A DNA stretch of 64,000 bases from positions 52,386,872 through 52,450,871 of the forward strand of contig NC_134844.1 of the NCBI RefSeq assembly GCF_965363235.1, in the 5' to 3' direction. The translations under genes were made by a program, and so were the position numbers. A model generated the notes under the pieces. That model ran no database searches and was not told the origin of the DNA. It saw nothing but the letters and a program-made list of their open reading frames with translations. Each line of letters starts with the position of its first letter. Within the stretch, counting starts at the first letter, position 1. The DNA comes from Mytilus galloprovincialis. Taxonomy: Eukaryota > Mollusca > Bivalvia > Mytilida > Mytilidae. Below, one piece after another: positions 45,621 through 56,420 of the stretch.

Positions 45621-45827
45621 GTTGCCAAAATATTTGAAATCCAAAGCTTATATAAAAGATGAAGAGCTATAATCCAAAAGGTCCAAAAAGTATAGCCAAA
45701 TCAGTGAAAGGAATCAGAACTTTGCATGAGGGAGATACATTCCTTAATTTAAAATAATTTCTAATATTTTGTAACAGCAAATTTTAATAACACAAACAAT
45801 CCGTATTTTCATGCCAGTACCGAAGTA

Positions 45828-46240
45828 ATATACAGTCATAGGACAAAAGTGAGTTCCCACTCAAAAAATGCCTATCATTTCAGCAAAAATCGTTATTTTT
45901 CAACACATTATTACCAAGTAAATATATGAGCAATTTAAAAAAAATCTTATTTTAAGTCAAAATGGGTCATATATCATATGTTTGCTTATGAATAAATAAA
46001 TACTATTAGATTACAACAACAAAAAACAACACTTAAAAGAAGGGGAAAAGATACTAAAGAAACATACAACTTCATAAATCGAAAATAAACTGACAACACC
46101 ATGATTACAAAAGAAACAGACAAGTATTCACAAGATACAACATAGAAAACAAACGACTAAGCAACACAAACCCTACCCAAAACTGGAGGTGATCTCAGGT
46201 ACTCCGGAAGGGTAAGCAGATCCTGCTCCACATATGGTAT
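45828..46240 (-). mobile_element. Flank of TRIM-D with a reverse-oriented retroelement tail
   Basis: 45,950-46,030 continues the TRIM-type 3' flank (AAATGGGTCATATAT as in A and B). From about 46,034 it carries the complement of the RT-element tail (AAGATACTAAAGAAAC, TGATCTCAGGTACTCCGGAA), ending at about 46,240. The position relative to TRIM is like that in A and B, which suggests the same ancestral insertion. Confidence 0.5.
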
Positions 46241-46620
46241 TATATAACACTGAGGGGGGGGGGGGAGTTGGACCATGCCAATTTTTTCCGGGGGGGAATA
46301 ATTGGATCGACCCAGTCTTTCTTTTATTTATTGAATTTGGAGGTTAAAGAGCAACATTGAAAAATTTGAGAACCGTTTTCAAAATTTACAAATTCAGCTG
46401 GCACTGTCAAGCATTACTTGCAAACCGATATCGTCAGCTCTGCTGCTTTTGTTAAATTGCCAATTAATTATGGCATCCTTAAATCCTTTGTACAAATAAA
46501 CATGTATGTATACGCGTCACGGATTGTATTGTTCAAAGTCAAGGACGTATATTATTGTTAGTTAAATCCGTGTCCAATAGTCCATCTGCTAGTTTTCAAA
46601 AGCGCTATAGTTAAGGAGTT
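46241..46620. other. Non-coding stretch with a G-run
   Basis: G-run at 46,252-46,265. No gene seen. Confidence 0.4.
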
Positions 46621-46956
46621 TGTGTTACACCCCAGGGTACCGCGATTTTTTTATTTTTTTTGATTTTTTTTGGGGTAGAATTCAACTTCATTATCTTATT
46701 GATAAAATACAAGGTGTTAGACTAAAAAAAGTGTCCAAAAGAGGTTTAAAAACGTCCCTTTCCATGGTCCCCTCATTTAGCTATCACGACTAAGTAATTT
46801 TTAATTAAAAATTTTAATATAAAGCGATTTAAAAAAATTAAAGTATAGGTTTAAACAACTAAAACAGATATTAAACTATCATATTTAATGTAACACTGAA
46901 GATTTTTTGTTTTAAAAACTTATTTACATTACAAACAATCCGATTTTTTGGGTTAA

Positions 46957-47693
46957 GGTTTATGTACCCTTCTGTAGCCATTTTTGTACGAATTTTTCAA
47001 ACCTCAATTGTATCAAAACTAAAGATATAATAAATAATAGAGATAGACCATTTAGTACATGTTCCAAGGGGAAACTTGATGCAAAGCATTATTTTTTACT
47101 GTTTCATTGAATTTGATAGAAAAAAGGACTTTGTGGCAAATAAGTCAAGACTTTATAGAAAATCAACAGCCTTTAATACAGAGATTTTTGTTATAAAATT
47201 TGAAACATAAATTACTCACTTGATCTTCTATGATGTGCTAGTATTTATTTTTTACAAAAAGTTCTAAGTAACCCGTAAATTCCAAAACACGTCGTGCTGA
47301 GTCACTAAAGTCGAGCGTACCCTAAAAGGTGTACTTGATTTTGGCCATATTTATACTTGTCTTAACCAATAACTACATATATAAACTTGTTTTAAGGAAA
47401 TCAATGCTAGCACTGCATGCAATAATCCTATATCTATCAGTCATCAAATTGCCAAATATGAGAGTACAAGGATAAAGGCTGTGGATTTTCTATAAAAATC
47501 TTGATTTATTTGCCACAAAGTCCTCTTTTTCTATTAAATGCAATGGAACAGTAAAAAATAATGCTTTGCATCAAGTTTCCCCTTTGAATATGTACAAAAT
47601 GGCCTATCTCTATTATTCATTATATCTGTAGTTTTGATACAATTGAAGTTTGAAAAGTTCGTACAAAAATGGCTACAGAAGGGTACATAAACC
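46957..47693. mobile_element. TTAA-flanked foldback element
   Basis: Arms of about 225 bp, 46,957-47,180 and 47,470-47,693, are inverted copies beginning GGTTTATGTACCCTTCTG. TTAA flanks both ends (46,953-46,956, 47,694-47,697). No coding region. The TTAA duplication fits piggyBac- or Kolobok-type mobilisation. Confidence 0.7.
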
Positions 47694-47697
47694 TTAA

Positions 47698-48610
47698 AAT
47701 TAAGGCATATTTTCTCATTTCATAAAGAAATTCGTAATACAATTATCCGTTTTTGTGAATTAAACTTTAAAATTAACAATTATACAATGTTTAAACTATT
47801 TGCAGTATTTGTATATCGTCTAAAATATAAATTATTCAATAAATACTGCAAATCATCACATTACCGTCTTCGATTCAGTCGACAATATATTCATACCTGA
47901 GTGCACACATAACAACTTTAAGCTGGTCAATTTGCAACTGAAAACAAACATAGAATTGTCGATTATGTTGTTTTTGGGAGACAAATTATTTTATAGAGTA
48001 AATGTGTAACAAAATATTTATGAAAATAAATGACAAATTAAAGTTAATTTTTTGTGTTCTGAAAGGGTGCACTCTATCGAACTCAATAAAGGTGTGCTTA
48101 TTTACATTTTGTCTTTTAGCTATGTGATTATTGAGTTAAGATTGTTAAGTCATTCAATCGACAAATATTGCTTTGAACGAAGGTCAAATAGTTAGTTGGG
48201 GAATTTGTTCAGACTTTTTACTTTCTTTGGCACAACATTATGTCGATTTGACATCCCATCTGGTTGCTATTTATTTGCTTTTCGTAATGTGTACATTGTT
48301 CCTCGTTTGATAGTGTTTTTTATCATTTTTCTTTCCTTCTTATTTGGATATATTGCTTCACTATTGTTTTATAAATTTTTGTACATATTGTCAAATGATT
48401 TTTTTACTTTGTTTGCATTCAGTTTTTTGCATATGACCGTCAAAACTATTCCCGATACATGTCAGTCTATTTGCGTCATATGCAAAATATGCCAAATATC
48501 CATCCTGATGCGCATGAATATCTTTCATCTGGTTGTTTTTGTACTCAGAGAACCTCTCGTGGATTTTCTAGATCTTAAGTTGACCAATCAATCGAGCAAA
48601 CATTGAACAG
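47698..48610. other. Interior of the large element without a supported gene
   Basis: AT-rich. The 136-codon frame at 48,196-48,606 is phenylalanine- and leucine-rich, as expected from T-rich DNA, and has no motif; I do not call it. Confidence 0.45.
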
Positions 48611-48639
48611 AGATACAAAAACAAGAGGTTGCATTGTTG

Positions 48640-50580
48640 GTTTCAGTTTAAATAAAAGTTTTTTTAAATGTTGGTTGTTAAATGCACATGAATGAGCTTC
48701 AATGTGTCGAGATTTGGCAGGAATTGTTAACCCTGAAACATCCGCACAAAAAGAACTTGGAAAATTCAAACGAAGCTAGAAGAAACTGACTTTTAAAATT
48801 GGTTCAGACACTGTAAAGGGGGACAAATCCATTTGAAACATCTGAGCAGTTATCTGGCTTGTCCTCGGGTACTGTTGCCTCTTCAGGATTAAGGTACGAC
48901 CTTCTAAACTCGTATGAAAAGGAAAAGTCGGCATCATAAAATGTCATTACTGAACGGCTTATTCAAAAGTCAACCAATATTGTCAAAGCAATCAAATTTA
49001 CAGACAATCTTTGCTTACATTTTCAAGTTTGAAAGTATATAAAAATCTTTTTGGTAGCCTGCTTGTCATAGCCCAGACAAGACAGTTGGATATGCGAGAG
49101 GTACTCCGGTTTGATTAAGGTCCGCATCCGTAGTCTCTTGCAAACGTTGATGATACACCTGTAAAGACAAATTAATCTCCAAGGTGGTCTTTAAGAAAAG
49201 GACGTTGAACAAATGCAAGCCATTCCTGAGGAAAGCATGTGGATATTTGATGGAACGGCAGTTATTCAATCCTTTACTAGGATACCAAGTACTTTTTCTG
49301 ATTTGGCAATAGTTGTTTAAGAAAACATCCTTTTAGTTTCAGAAAGAGCTCCCCGCGTGGATTTTGTCACTGATTAGTTTCCCACAATATCCATACAAAA
49401 TTTAGGTCGGGATCACAGGTCCTTGGGAGGGCAGATCATTACGACAATTTCTAGATCAACACAATCTTGTCCTCGGCAACTGAAGACATTTTTGTCAGTT
49501 GGAAGAAACAAATTCGCTCTTGTTGAATTCTTTGAGTCGGAATGGAGTAAACAATCATATAAATTTACACTTGAAGGTATTGATTTACTTGTATCATATG
49601 GAAGTATGTGCCACAAAATATATGTTGAAAATGAAATAGTAAAAGTGTAGAATGCATTGAGATTCTTATCATACAGGAAGAAGCCGACACAAAGATGTTT
49701 CTTCATGCAAAACACGTAGCTTACAAAGATAACGATTCCATTGGTATAAAATCTTTTGACACTGATGTGGAAGTATAATTGGCCTGCTATTTTCAGAATT
49801 ATATCAGTTCTAATATTATTATTCCAAATGCAGATTAATAAATGTGCAATTAATGTGTGCAAAATTGGGGGAGAATGTTTGTAGAGCACTGCCAGGATTT
49901 CACGCCTTTACTGGTTGTGATTAAGTAAGTGTTTTGTCTGATAAAGGAAAAAGCAAAGCATTCGGCGTTTTGACACGTCCTGTGGAGTTTTCAGAAAGTC
50001 TATCCCGTCTTAGTGAAACCTGTGAAGAAGTAGACAAATAGTTGCCAAATACGTAAGAGGTTTTTGTGTGTTATATATGGCTACGAAATTAATAACATCG
50101 ATGAATTAAGATTCAGAATTTTTTGTAATGCAAAAAACATTCATTGTCATCTACTGCCCCCAACAAAAGATGCAATGTCCAAGCACATGCATCCAGACAA
50201 CTTTCAGGCAAAAATTTTGAAATCTGCTCTTGAGCACAGAAGTGTTCCGTCGCCAAACAACCATAGTTGGGTTGTTTAGAACGATTTGATCAGTATCAAT
50301 CGGTTGAACCAACCGCCAGCGTTAGATACTTTATTAATTTTGATAAGCTGTTCATGTAAGCTGGTTGTGCCAATAAAAGATGTTCATGTGTTCGGCTAGG
50401 TTTATCCTGCACAGATGGCTGTAAATGTTCTAATGCTTGTAGCAATAAGGATTATCAAATCGTTGATATTGCATGCTAACGATGACAACGAAGATGATGG
50501 AGATGATGATGATGATAATTCGGTATAATGCAGGTGACGAAAATGATGATGATTCTGTGAATTGACCTTCTTCGTGACCT
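48640..50580 (+). pseudogene. Decayed gene of the 'EEADTxMxLHA / LPGFHAFTGCD' orphan family
   Basis: Across several interrupted frames, recognisable pieces appear in family order. They are a fragment with SSGTVASSGLRYDLLNSYEK (about 48,860), EESMWIFDGTAVIQSFT (about 49,230), PRQLKTFLSVGRNKFALVEF and FESEWSKQSYKF (49,480-49,570), EEADTKMFLHAKH (about 49,680), CRALPGFHAFTGCD (about 49,890), a cysteine-rich GLSCTDGCKCSNACSNK (about 50,400), and an acidic tail. I know this family as long uncharacterised proteins repeated in molluscan and cnidarian genomes, probably transposon-borne with a PIN/nuclease-like start. It is broken in many places. Confidence 0.55.
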
Positions 50581-50829
50581 TATGTGGTGATTCTGTTGTT
50601 AAGAAAACTTTAATATAGATCTAGTAACCCTGACAGGTCTTTTTTTTTTTAGTAATATATGAGTTATTTCATGAATGTGATGTGATGTATAAATACGTGA
50701 CAGAATCGTGCATATCTGGTTGCTTAGGTTTGTGTTTGTCGTTGATTCTATTATTTTTTTTCTTTCTTACCTTTGAATGTTTTTCAACAGCCTTTAGTTA
50801 CTTGATGCTCTATTTTTCAATGTAAACAA

Positions 50830-51130
50830 TAATGTGTCCCTAGAACACGGATGCCCCATCCGCACTATCATTTTCTAAGTTTGAATGGTGTGGTCCATGA
50901 AAATGGGGAAAATCTCTAATTTGGCATTAAAATTAGACAGATCATATCATAGGGATTATGTGTACTAAGTTTCAAGTTGATTGGACCAACTTCATCAAAA
51001 ACTACCTAGACCAAAACTTTAACTTGGACTAAAAACGAACGAACGAACGAACGAACGAACGAACGAACGAACGAACGAACGAACGAACGGACGCACAGAC
51101 CGGCAAACATAATGACCATAAATGGGGCAT
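50830..51130. repeat. Dispersed repeat with (GAAC)n microsatellite
   Basis: Contains TAAGTTTCAAGTTGATTGGAC, ACTACCTAGACC, a GAAC tetranucleotide run at about 51,036-51,088, then GGACGCACAGACCGG and ATAAATGGGGCATAC. I recognise this as an abundant bivalve repeat whose ACGAACG run varies in length. Confidence 0.55.
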
Positions 51131-51338
51131 ACAAATATACCTTTTTATCAACAACACTAGTACGAATGCTTTTTTTCATTCAAAATCATGAAATTATGGA
51201 AATTACCCCCCCCCTTTTTTTCTTGGTCCTCTACGATTAAATAAAATCAACCTCCGTTTTAATAAGATATGATTTGTTCAATTTAAAAAAAAAGGTACCG
51301 AATACTTGGTTATTTTTTCATATTTCTGTATATATGTG

Positions 51339-53406
51339 TAACACTCCCAAACGTGTCCTTCCCCCCAAACGTGTCCGATTCTCCCAAACGTGTCTTTTCT
51401 CCCTAAACGTGTCCGAAATGTACAATATTTCCCAAACGTGTCCGATTTCATAACCCCCAAACGTGTCCGATAATTGTTATTCGCCAAATCGTGTCCAATA
51501 TTTAACGCCAAAACGTTACACGTCTTTTAGCGCTTTTACACGTATCTCTTAAATAAAATCGCTGATAACGTTTACGGCAATTCTATGATGGGAGACACAC
51601 GTGATGAAGATGTCATTTATCAGATTAAGTTAGTTCGATGTAGGTTTTTAATGATTATAATAATTGCAAAATTAATCTGTTATTATTAAGTAACTTTGAC
51701 TGCAGTTGTTTATTGTCCAGTTGAAAGTATTTCATATTCGTTTAGAGCGAACATACACATAGTTCTGGAGTTATTAATCGTTAACTTTGATAATTATTTT
51801 GTACTTATAAACTCCGATGATGCCTTTTAAATTTATCCGAATATTGCATGGCGGGGTTTTAACAGTATTTTTTTTACTTTTGTCAACAGTTTGTGTGTAT
51901 TTCAAAAGCCCATCAAATTATAAACTTGTTATCCTGGTTTTTAGGTTTCCACCATCACTAAAGACAAACGATAAGAAACATAACGTCCAGTGCCAAATAT
52001 TTCATGCATAAGTTTTATAGATTCTTTTTTTATGAATATTACTGTTATGTGATCAACGCCGGTTTTAAATGCAAATTTATTTTGTAGTGTATAAATAAAC
52101 TTTAGAATGTTGATTACGTATTGTCCAGTTGCAAGTACTTTATCCATATTTAGAGCGCACAATAGTTTTGCAAGTTTTAATGTTTTTACAGTTGTACTGT
52201 ACACATTAACTTTAAACTAAACTTTAAACTGATGATCGCGTATTGTCCAGTTTCAAGTATGTCATGCATATTTAGAGAGAACATACAAGTTTTATTGTTT
52301 TTGCAGTTCTATAGTATATTTAGAGAGAACAAAGGCTACCTGTTTTTTTTTTTTTTTTTTTTTTTTATATTTTAACATACATGTTTTAATGTTTTTACTG
52401 TTCATTTGTTAAGATAAACTCTAGACTGCTGGTTGCATATTGTCCAGTTGCAAGTATTTCATGCACATTAGAGAAAACATACAAGTTTTAATGGTTTTTT
52501 TCAGTTCTACTGAATAAATTAACTTTAGACTGTTGATTGCAAATTGTCCAGTTGTCAGTATTTCATGCATAATTAGAGAGAACATTAAAGTTTTAACGCG
52601 CAGAGAAAGGGACCCTTTGACCCGTTAACTGTACTGTTTAACTCAACATGTTTGCTTACAATTTACAAACGAAATAGCCGAAATGACGCCCCCACTTTAA
52701 GCCAGTTTAATTCTTCCGTTTTGAAAAAGTACTAACGTGCTTATGTATATTTTTAATGAAATGGTAAAATAAGTACACGTTAATGAAATAGCAATAACCA
52801 AATAACGCTTGATATGGACACGTTTTTGGGGATTAGACACGTTTGGGGGTTAGTTGAGAAATGGACACGTTTGGGCGTTTATACAAATGACACGCTTTGG
52901 CGCAGTTTTCAACTAGACATGTTTGGGGGAATCGGACACGTTTGGGGGGAAGGACACGTTTCTGAGTGTTGATTGCGAATTGTCCAGTTGTCAGTATTTC
53001 ATGCATAATTAGAGAGAACATTAAAGTTTTAACGCGCAGAGAAAGGGACCCTTTGACACGTTAACTGTACTGTTTAACTCAACATGTTTGCTTACAATTT
53101 ACAAACGAAATAGCCGAAATGACGCCCCCACTTTAAGCCAGTTTAATTCTTCCGTTTTGAAAAAGTACTAACGTGCTTATGTATATTTTTAATGAAATGG
53201 TAAAATAAGTATACGTTAATGAAATAGCAATAACCAAATAACGCTTGATATGGACACGTTTTGGGGATTAGACACGTTTGGGGGTTAGTTGAGAAATGGA
53301 CACGTTTGGGCGTTTATACAAATGACACGCTTTGGCGCAGTTTTCAACTAGACATGTTTGGGGGAATCGGACACGTTTGGGGGGAAGGACACGTTTCTGA
53401 GTGTTA
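51339..53406. mobile_element. hAT-like non-autonomous element with ACGTGTCC arrays
   Basis: Inverted ends begin TAACACTC and share AAACGTGTCCTTCCCCCC. The flanks TATATGTG (51,331-51,338) and CATATGTG (53,407-53,414) match at 7 of 8, suggesting an 8-bp duplication. Seven copies of CCCAAACGTGTCC-type motifs lie within 51,343-51,505, and seven inverted ones at the right end. The right-hand 436 bp are tandemly duplicated (52,533-52,968 and 52,969-53,405), so the right array occurs twice. The centre has about six units of 110-130 bp around TATTGTCCAGTTGCAAGTA. A T-run is at about 52,339-52,366. No ORF. Confidence 0.65.
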
Positions 53407-53565
53407 CATATGTGTAAAACTAAATTTTTGATATGCTCTTAAATATGTCCCCTTTTAACCCCTTTTGGACACTTTTTCAAAACTATTACACCTCTTAAAA
53501 TATTCTTCAGACATTACTCTTTAGAATTATTCCAAAAAATTGTGGTACCCTGGGGTGTAACACAG

Positions 53566-54010
53566 AACTGAAATTTTATCGTACCAGCTGATGGACTACA
53601 AAGAGCAAATTAATACATGTATGTTTCAATATAGAGGAAGTAAATCAATATAAATCACAAAGATCATACAAAATCAACACAAACAACAAATTCAGTCTAA
53701 CATACATACATACTGATTGTTAATAATTAAAAATGATTAAGAACAAATATGGAAATATATAAACTTTAAAGTCAGTACAAAGAGGGATAACTCTATTTGT
53801 TTCTCAGTTTTCCTGTCTGATCTATAAAAATTTATTTAGAAGGTACTGTCTAAAAGCTGTATTCAAATCTAAATTTCTCATGATCCGGATGTATATATTT
53901 TCAAAAGTTATGTTTCTCAAGTTTGTAAAGTTTTGAAATAAATTGTGTACGAATTTAAATCTTGTTGAGCTCATATATAGGGGGCACTCTAAAATAAAGT
54001 GCAATTGATA
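53566..54010 (-). mobile_element. LINE 3' end
   Basis: On the minus strand, 53,822-54,004 reads MHFILECPLYMSSTRFKF..., the HFxLECPxY signature that closes the ORF2 of several LINE clades, then a stop and an AT-rich 3' UTR of about 250 bp to about 53,566. It is 5'-truncated and directly abuts the terminal repeat of the 6.9-kb element. Clade not assigned. Confidence 0.55.
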
Positions 54011-54252
54011 GAAATAAAAGTGAACGGTGTTGAAAGGGCCTTTATACGTACTTATAAATATAATTTTTTTCTGTGACTGTATATTACATTAATTTGTAGG
54101 ATCCTTTACTATAGATAATTTAGCTGATCTGTAACAATAACATCTTCATGCCTTATATATCATATACTGTAGTACGCCGCTAGATTAAAACTGACGAGGA
54201 AAGGTAACACACGGCCAGCGAAAGCTCTTTTTTGAGAGCCCAGGTGGTCTTG

Positions 54253-54322
54253 TGGTCTAGCGGGACGGCTGCAGTGCAGGCGATTTGGTGTCACGATATC
54301 ACAGTAGCATAGGTTCGAATCC
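54253..54322 (+). promoter_or_regulatory. tRNA-like Pol III A/B boxes, unit 1
   Basis: A-box TGGTCTAGCGG (54,253-54,263) and B-box GGTTCGAATCC (54,312-54,322), 59 bp apart start to start. The B-box is canonical. No full cloverleaf with a matched acceptor stem could be drawn, so this is tRNA-derived, not a tRNA gene. Confidence 0.6.
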
Positions 54323-54692
54323 CGGCGAGGGAAGAACCAAAAATTTGCGAAAGCAAATTTACAGATCTAACATTGTTGGGGTGATGTTTAGACGAGTTGT
54401 ATATACATTATGTACACAGCCATGTATCACCATCATTGATGGCGATCCGATGGATACATCTGTTGTAGAGTTGTCACTGACTCAGACGTACTTATAAATA
54501 TAATTATTTTCTGTGACTGTATATTACATTAATTTGTAGGATCCTTTACTATACATAATTTAGCTAATCTGTAACAATAACATCTTCATGCCTTATATAT
54601 CATGTACTGTAGTACGCCGCTAGATTAAAACTGACGAGGAAAGGTAACACACGGCCATCGAAAGCTCTTTTTTGAGAGCCCAGGTGGTCGTG

Positions 54693-54762
54693 TGGTCTAG
54701 CGGGACGGCTGCAGCGCAGGCGATTTGGTGTCACGATATCACAGTAGCATAGGTTCGAATCC
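54693..54762 (+). promoter_or_regulatory. tRNA-like Pol III A/B boxes, unit 2
   Basis: A-box 54,693-54,703 and B-box 54,752-54,762, both identical to unit 1. Confidence 0.6.
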
Positions 54763-55131
54763 CGGTGAGAGAAGAACCAAAAATTTGCGAAACAAATTTA
54801 CAGATCTAACATTGTTGGGTTGATGTTTAGACGAGTTGTATATACATTATGTACACAGCCATGTATCACCATCATTGATGGCGATCCGATGGATACATCT
54901 GTTGTAGAGTTGTCACTGACTCAGACGTACTTATAAATATAATTATTTTCTGTGACTGTATATTACATTAATTTGTAGGATCCTTTACTATACATAATTT
55001 AGCTGATCTGTAACAATAACATCTTCATGCCTTATATATCATGTACTGTAGTACGCCGCTAGATTAAAACTGACGAGGAAAGGTAACACACGGCCAGCGA
55101 AAGCTCTTTTTTGAGAGCCCAGGTGGTCATG

Positions 55132-55201
55132 TGGTCTAGCGGGACGGCTGCAGTGTAGGCGATTTGGTGTCACGATATCACAGTAGCATATGTTCGAATC
55201 C
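55132..55201 (+). promoter_or_regulatory. tRNA-like Pol III A/B boxes, unit 3 (altered B-box)
   Basis: A-box unchanged (55,132-55,142). The B-box reads TGTTCGAATCC (55,191-55,201), losing the first G, so this copy may be a weaker promoter. Confidence 0.5.
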
Positions 55202-55460
55202 CGGCGAGGGAAGAACCAAAAATTTGCAAATTTACAGATCTAACATTGTTGGGTTGATGTTTAGACGAGTTATATATATATATAACTCGTCTAAACATCA
55301 ACATTTTTACTGTTTGGTAATAAATTAATATTAAGATCCATTTGGTACATCGTGTGGTCAATTTATTTGGCAACCGTTCATTCTATTTTGTCTCTTTTAA
55401 ATTATAGAGTCCCTAAATTGAGGTGAATTATATGGCCTTCCAAATACCGTTTCGATCCCT

Positions 55461-55506
55461 AACATCACTGATGAGACATTAATTGTCGAAATCCGGATCT
55501 GGTTTA
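55461..55506 (+). ncRNA. Hammerhead-like motif, copy 1
   Basis: CTGATGA (55,468-55,474), stem II GACA/TGTC with loop TTAAT, GAAA (55,488-55,491), TCCGGA stem III, ATC cleavage triplet, then TGGTTTA, which pairs only partly with the upstream AACATCA (one mismatch in six). Core complete, stem I weak. Confidence 0.55.
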
Positions 55507-55604
55507 TTTAGAAACCGTTCATCCTATTTTGACTCTTTAAAATTATATAGTCTATCCTAAATTGAAGTAAATTATGTGGTCTTCCAAATACCGTTTCCAT
55601 CCCT

Positions 55605-55650
55605 AACATCACTGATGAGGCATTAATTGTCGAAATCCGGATCTGGTTTA
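55605..55650 (+). ncRNA. Hammerhead-like motif, copy 2
   Basis: CTGATGA at 55,612-55,618, then GGCA/TGTC as stem II (one G-U), GAAA, TCCGGA, ATC, TGGTTTA. Same layout as copy 1, 144 bp downstream. Confidence 0.5.
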
Positions 55651-55779
55651 TTTGGCAACCGTTCATCCTATCCGGATCTGGTTTATTTGGCAACCGTTCA
55701 TCCTATCCGGATCTGGTTTATTTGGCAACCGTTCATCCTATTTTGACTCTATAAAATTTTATAGTCCTCTTTATGATAC

Positions 55780-56345
55780 AGAACAGAACAGAACAGAACA
55801 TATTTTATTTCCAATTAAGGGCCCACAAGGGGCATACAGAGCATACATGAATAAGGCAAAAGAATATTGATTTGCATAGATACATAGATACAAACAATTT
55901 TTTACATACAGTTACAATACAATTACTAACTCATATTCACTTTTATGTTCAAATGGACGATTTTTTTCAAGACATTTCAAACAATTGTTATAATTATATA
56001 AATTTAAATGAATCTTCTTAATTTGTATGGCTCCATGTTAACCCAAGAAAATGTTACTCTTATGGAAAAACTAGGCTGTTATATTTGTGACTGTTTTGAA
56101 TTAAAGAGATCAGGTATGAACACTGACACTAAGTCAAGTAAATAATTTGAGAATAAATACATATATAATGTAATTTTATTATTCTTTTATTCACAATATA
56201 TATGTGGTTTTTAGCTTGATTCTGACCAATGCTTATATTCCAAATATATATGTATATGCCTCAATTATTGTTGTTGTTACCAATTATGTAAATCAATTGT
56301 ATCTGATTTTATGCCCTTTATAGGGCCTGTAATTTTGGGAAATAA
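55780..56345 (+). mobile_element. Inserted retroelement 3' segment
   Basis: Begins with an AGAAC run (55,781-55,799) and TATTTTATTTCCAATTAAGG, and ends with TAGGGCCTGTAATTTTGGG, AATAAAAATAAA and a TA run. It separates two parts of the hammerhead-bearing repeat (55,770 and 56,365 continue each other at TATAGTC). The A-rich 3' end suggests LINE-type insertion. No ORF. Confidence 0.45.
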
Positions 56346-56420
56346 AAATAAAATATATATATATAGTCTATCCTAAATTGAGGTAAATTATGTGGTCTTC
56401 CAAATACCGTTTCCATCCCT

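Larger units (their letters stand above)
45198..45827 (-). mobile_element. Retrozyme-like tandem repeat (350-bp period, two hammerheads)
   Basis: A 350-bp unit starts at 45,198 and again at 45,548. The second copy stops after about 280 bp at 45,827 and differs from the first at essentially one position (GAGC against GAAC at about 45,368 and 45,718). Each copy holds a predicted minus-strand hammerhead at the same place, so the predicted cleavage sites lie exactly 350 bases apart. This is the layout of metazoan retrozymes, short non-autonomous retroelements that give small circular RNAs. No ORF; the frame at 45,394-45,597 is dismissed. Confidence 0.65.
46621..53564. mobile_element. 6.9-kb terminal-inverted-repeat element
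   Basis: TGTGTTACACCCCAGGGTAC at 46,621-46,640 is matched in reverse complement at 53,545-53,564. The similarity continues inward imperfectly for about 130 bp (AAGTGTCCAAAAGAGGTTTAAAA at the left against its counterpart around 53,450-53,480). Inside are a decayed gene (48.6-50.6 kb) and nested elements at 46,957-47,693 and 51,339-53,406. No clear target duplication; a LINE tail abuts the right end. Superfamily unassigned. Confidence 0.6.
54046..55268 (+). repeat. Three tandem units of about 440 bp with Pol III-type boxes
   Basis: Units start at ACGTACTTATAAATATAATT: 54,046-54,485, 54,486-54,924 and 54,925-55,268 (last one shortened). They are nearly identical. Each holds a tRNA-like segment with A- and B-box. 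The last unit ends in a palindrome, 55,257-55,300, of GATGTTTAGACGAGTT and its complement around (TA)n. Likely a tRNA-derived SINE or satellite family. Confidence 0.75.
55360..55770 (+). repeat. Hammerhead-bearing tandem repeat
   Basis: A unit with a period of about 144 bp (TTTGGCAACCGTTCAT, AATACCGTTT, hammerhead core, ATCCGGATCTGG) occurs from 55,360 and again from about 55,505. It is followed by three copies of a 35-bp piece starting TCCGGATCTGGTTTATTTGG at 55,636, 55,671 and 55,706. A further copy lies at 56,365-56,470, past an inserted element. The conserved core is related to those at 33.3 and 45.2 kb. Confidence 0.6.

Noticed and set aside
48196-48606. 136-codon frame with apparent membrane segments
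   Set aside because: Phenylalanine and leucine richness is what T-rich DNA yields by chance; no conserved motif, no support from neighbours.
51278-51511. 77-codon frame with repeated Arg-Leu-Gly motifs
   Set aside because: Direct translation of the ACGTGTCC array, not a protein.
54046-55268. CRISPR-like or tRNA-gene interpretation of the tandem units
   Set aside because: Units are 440 bp without repeat/spacer structure, and no complete cloverleaf fits; eukaryotic context.
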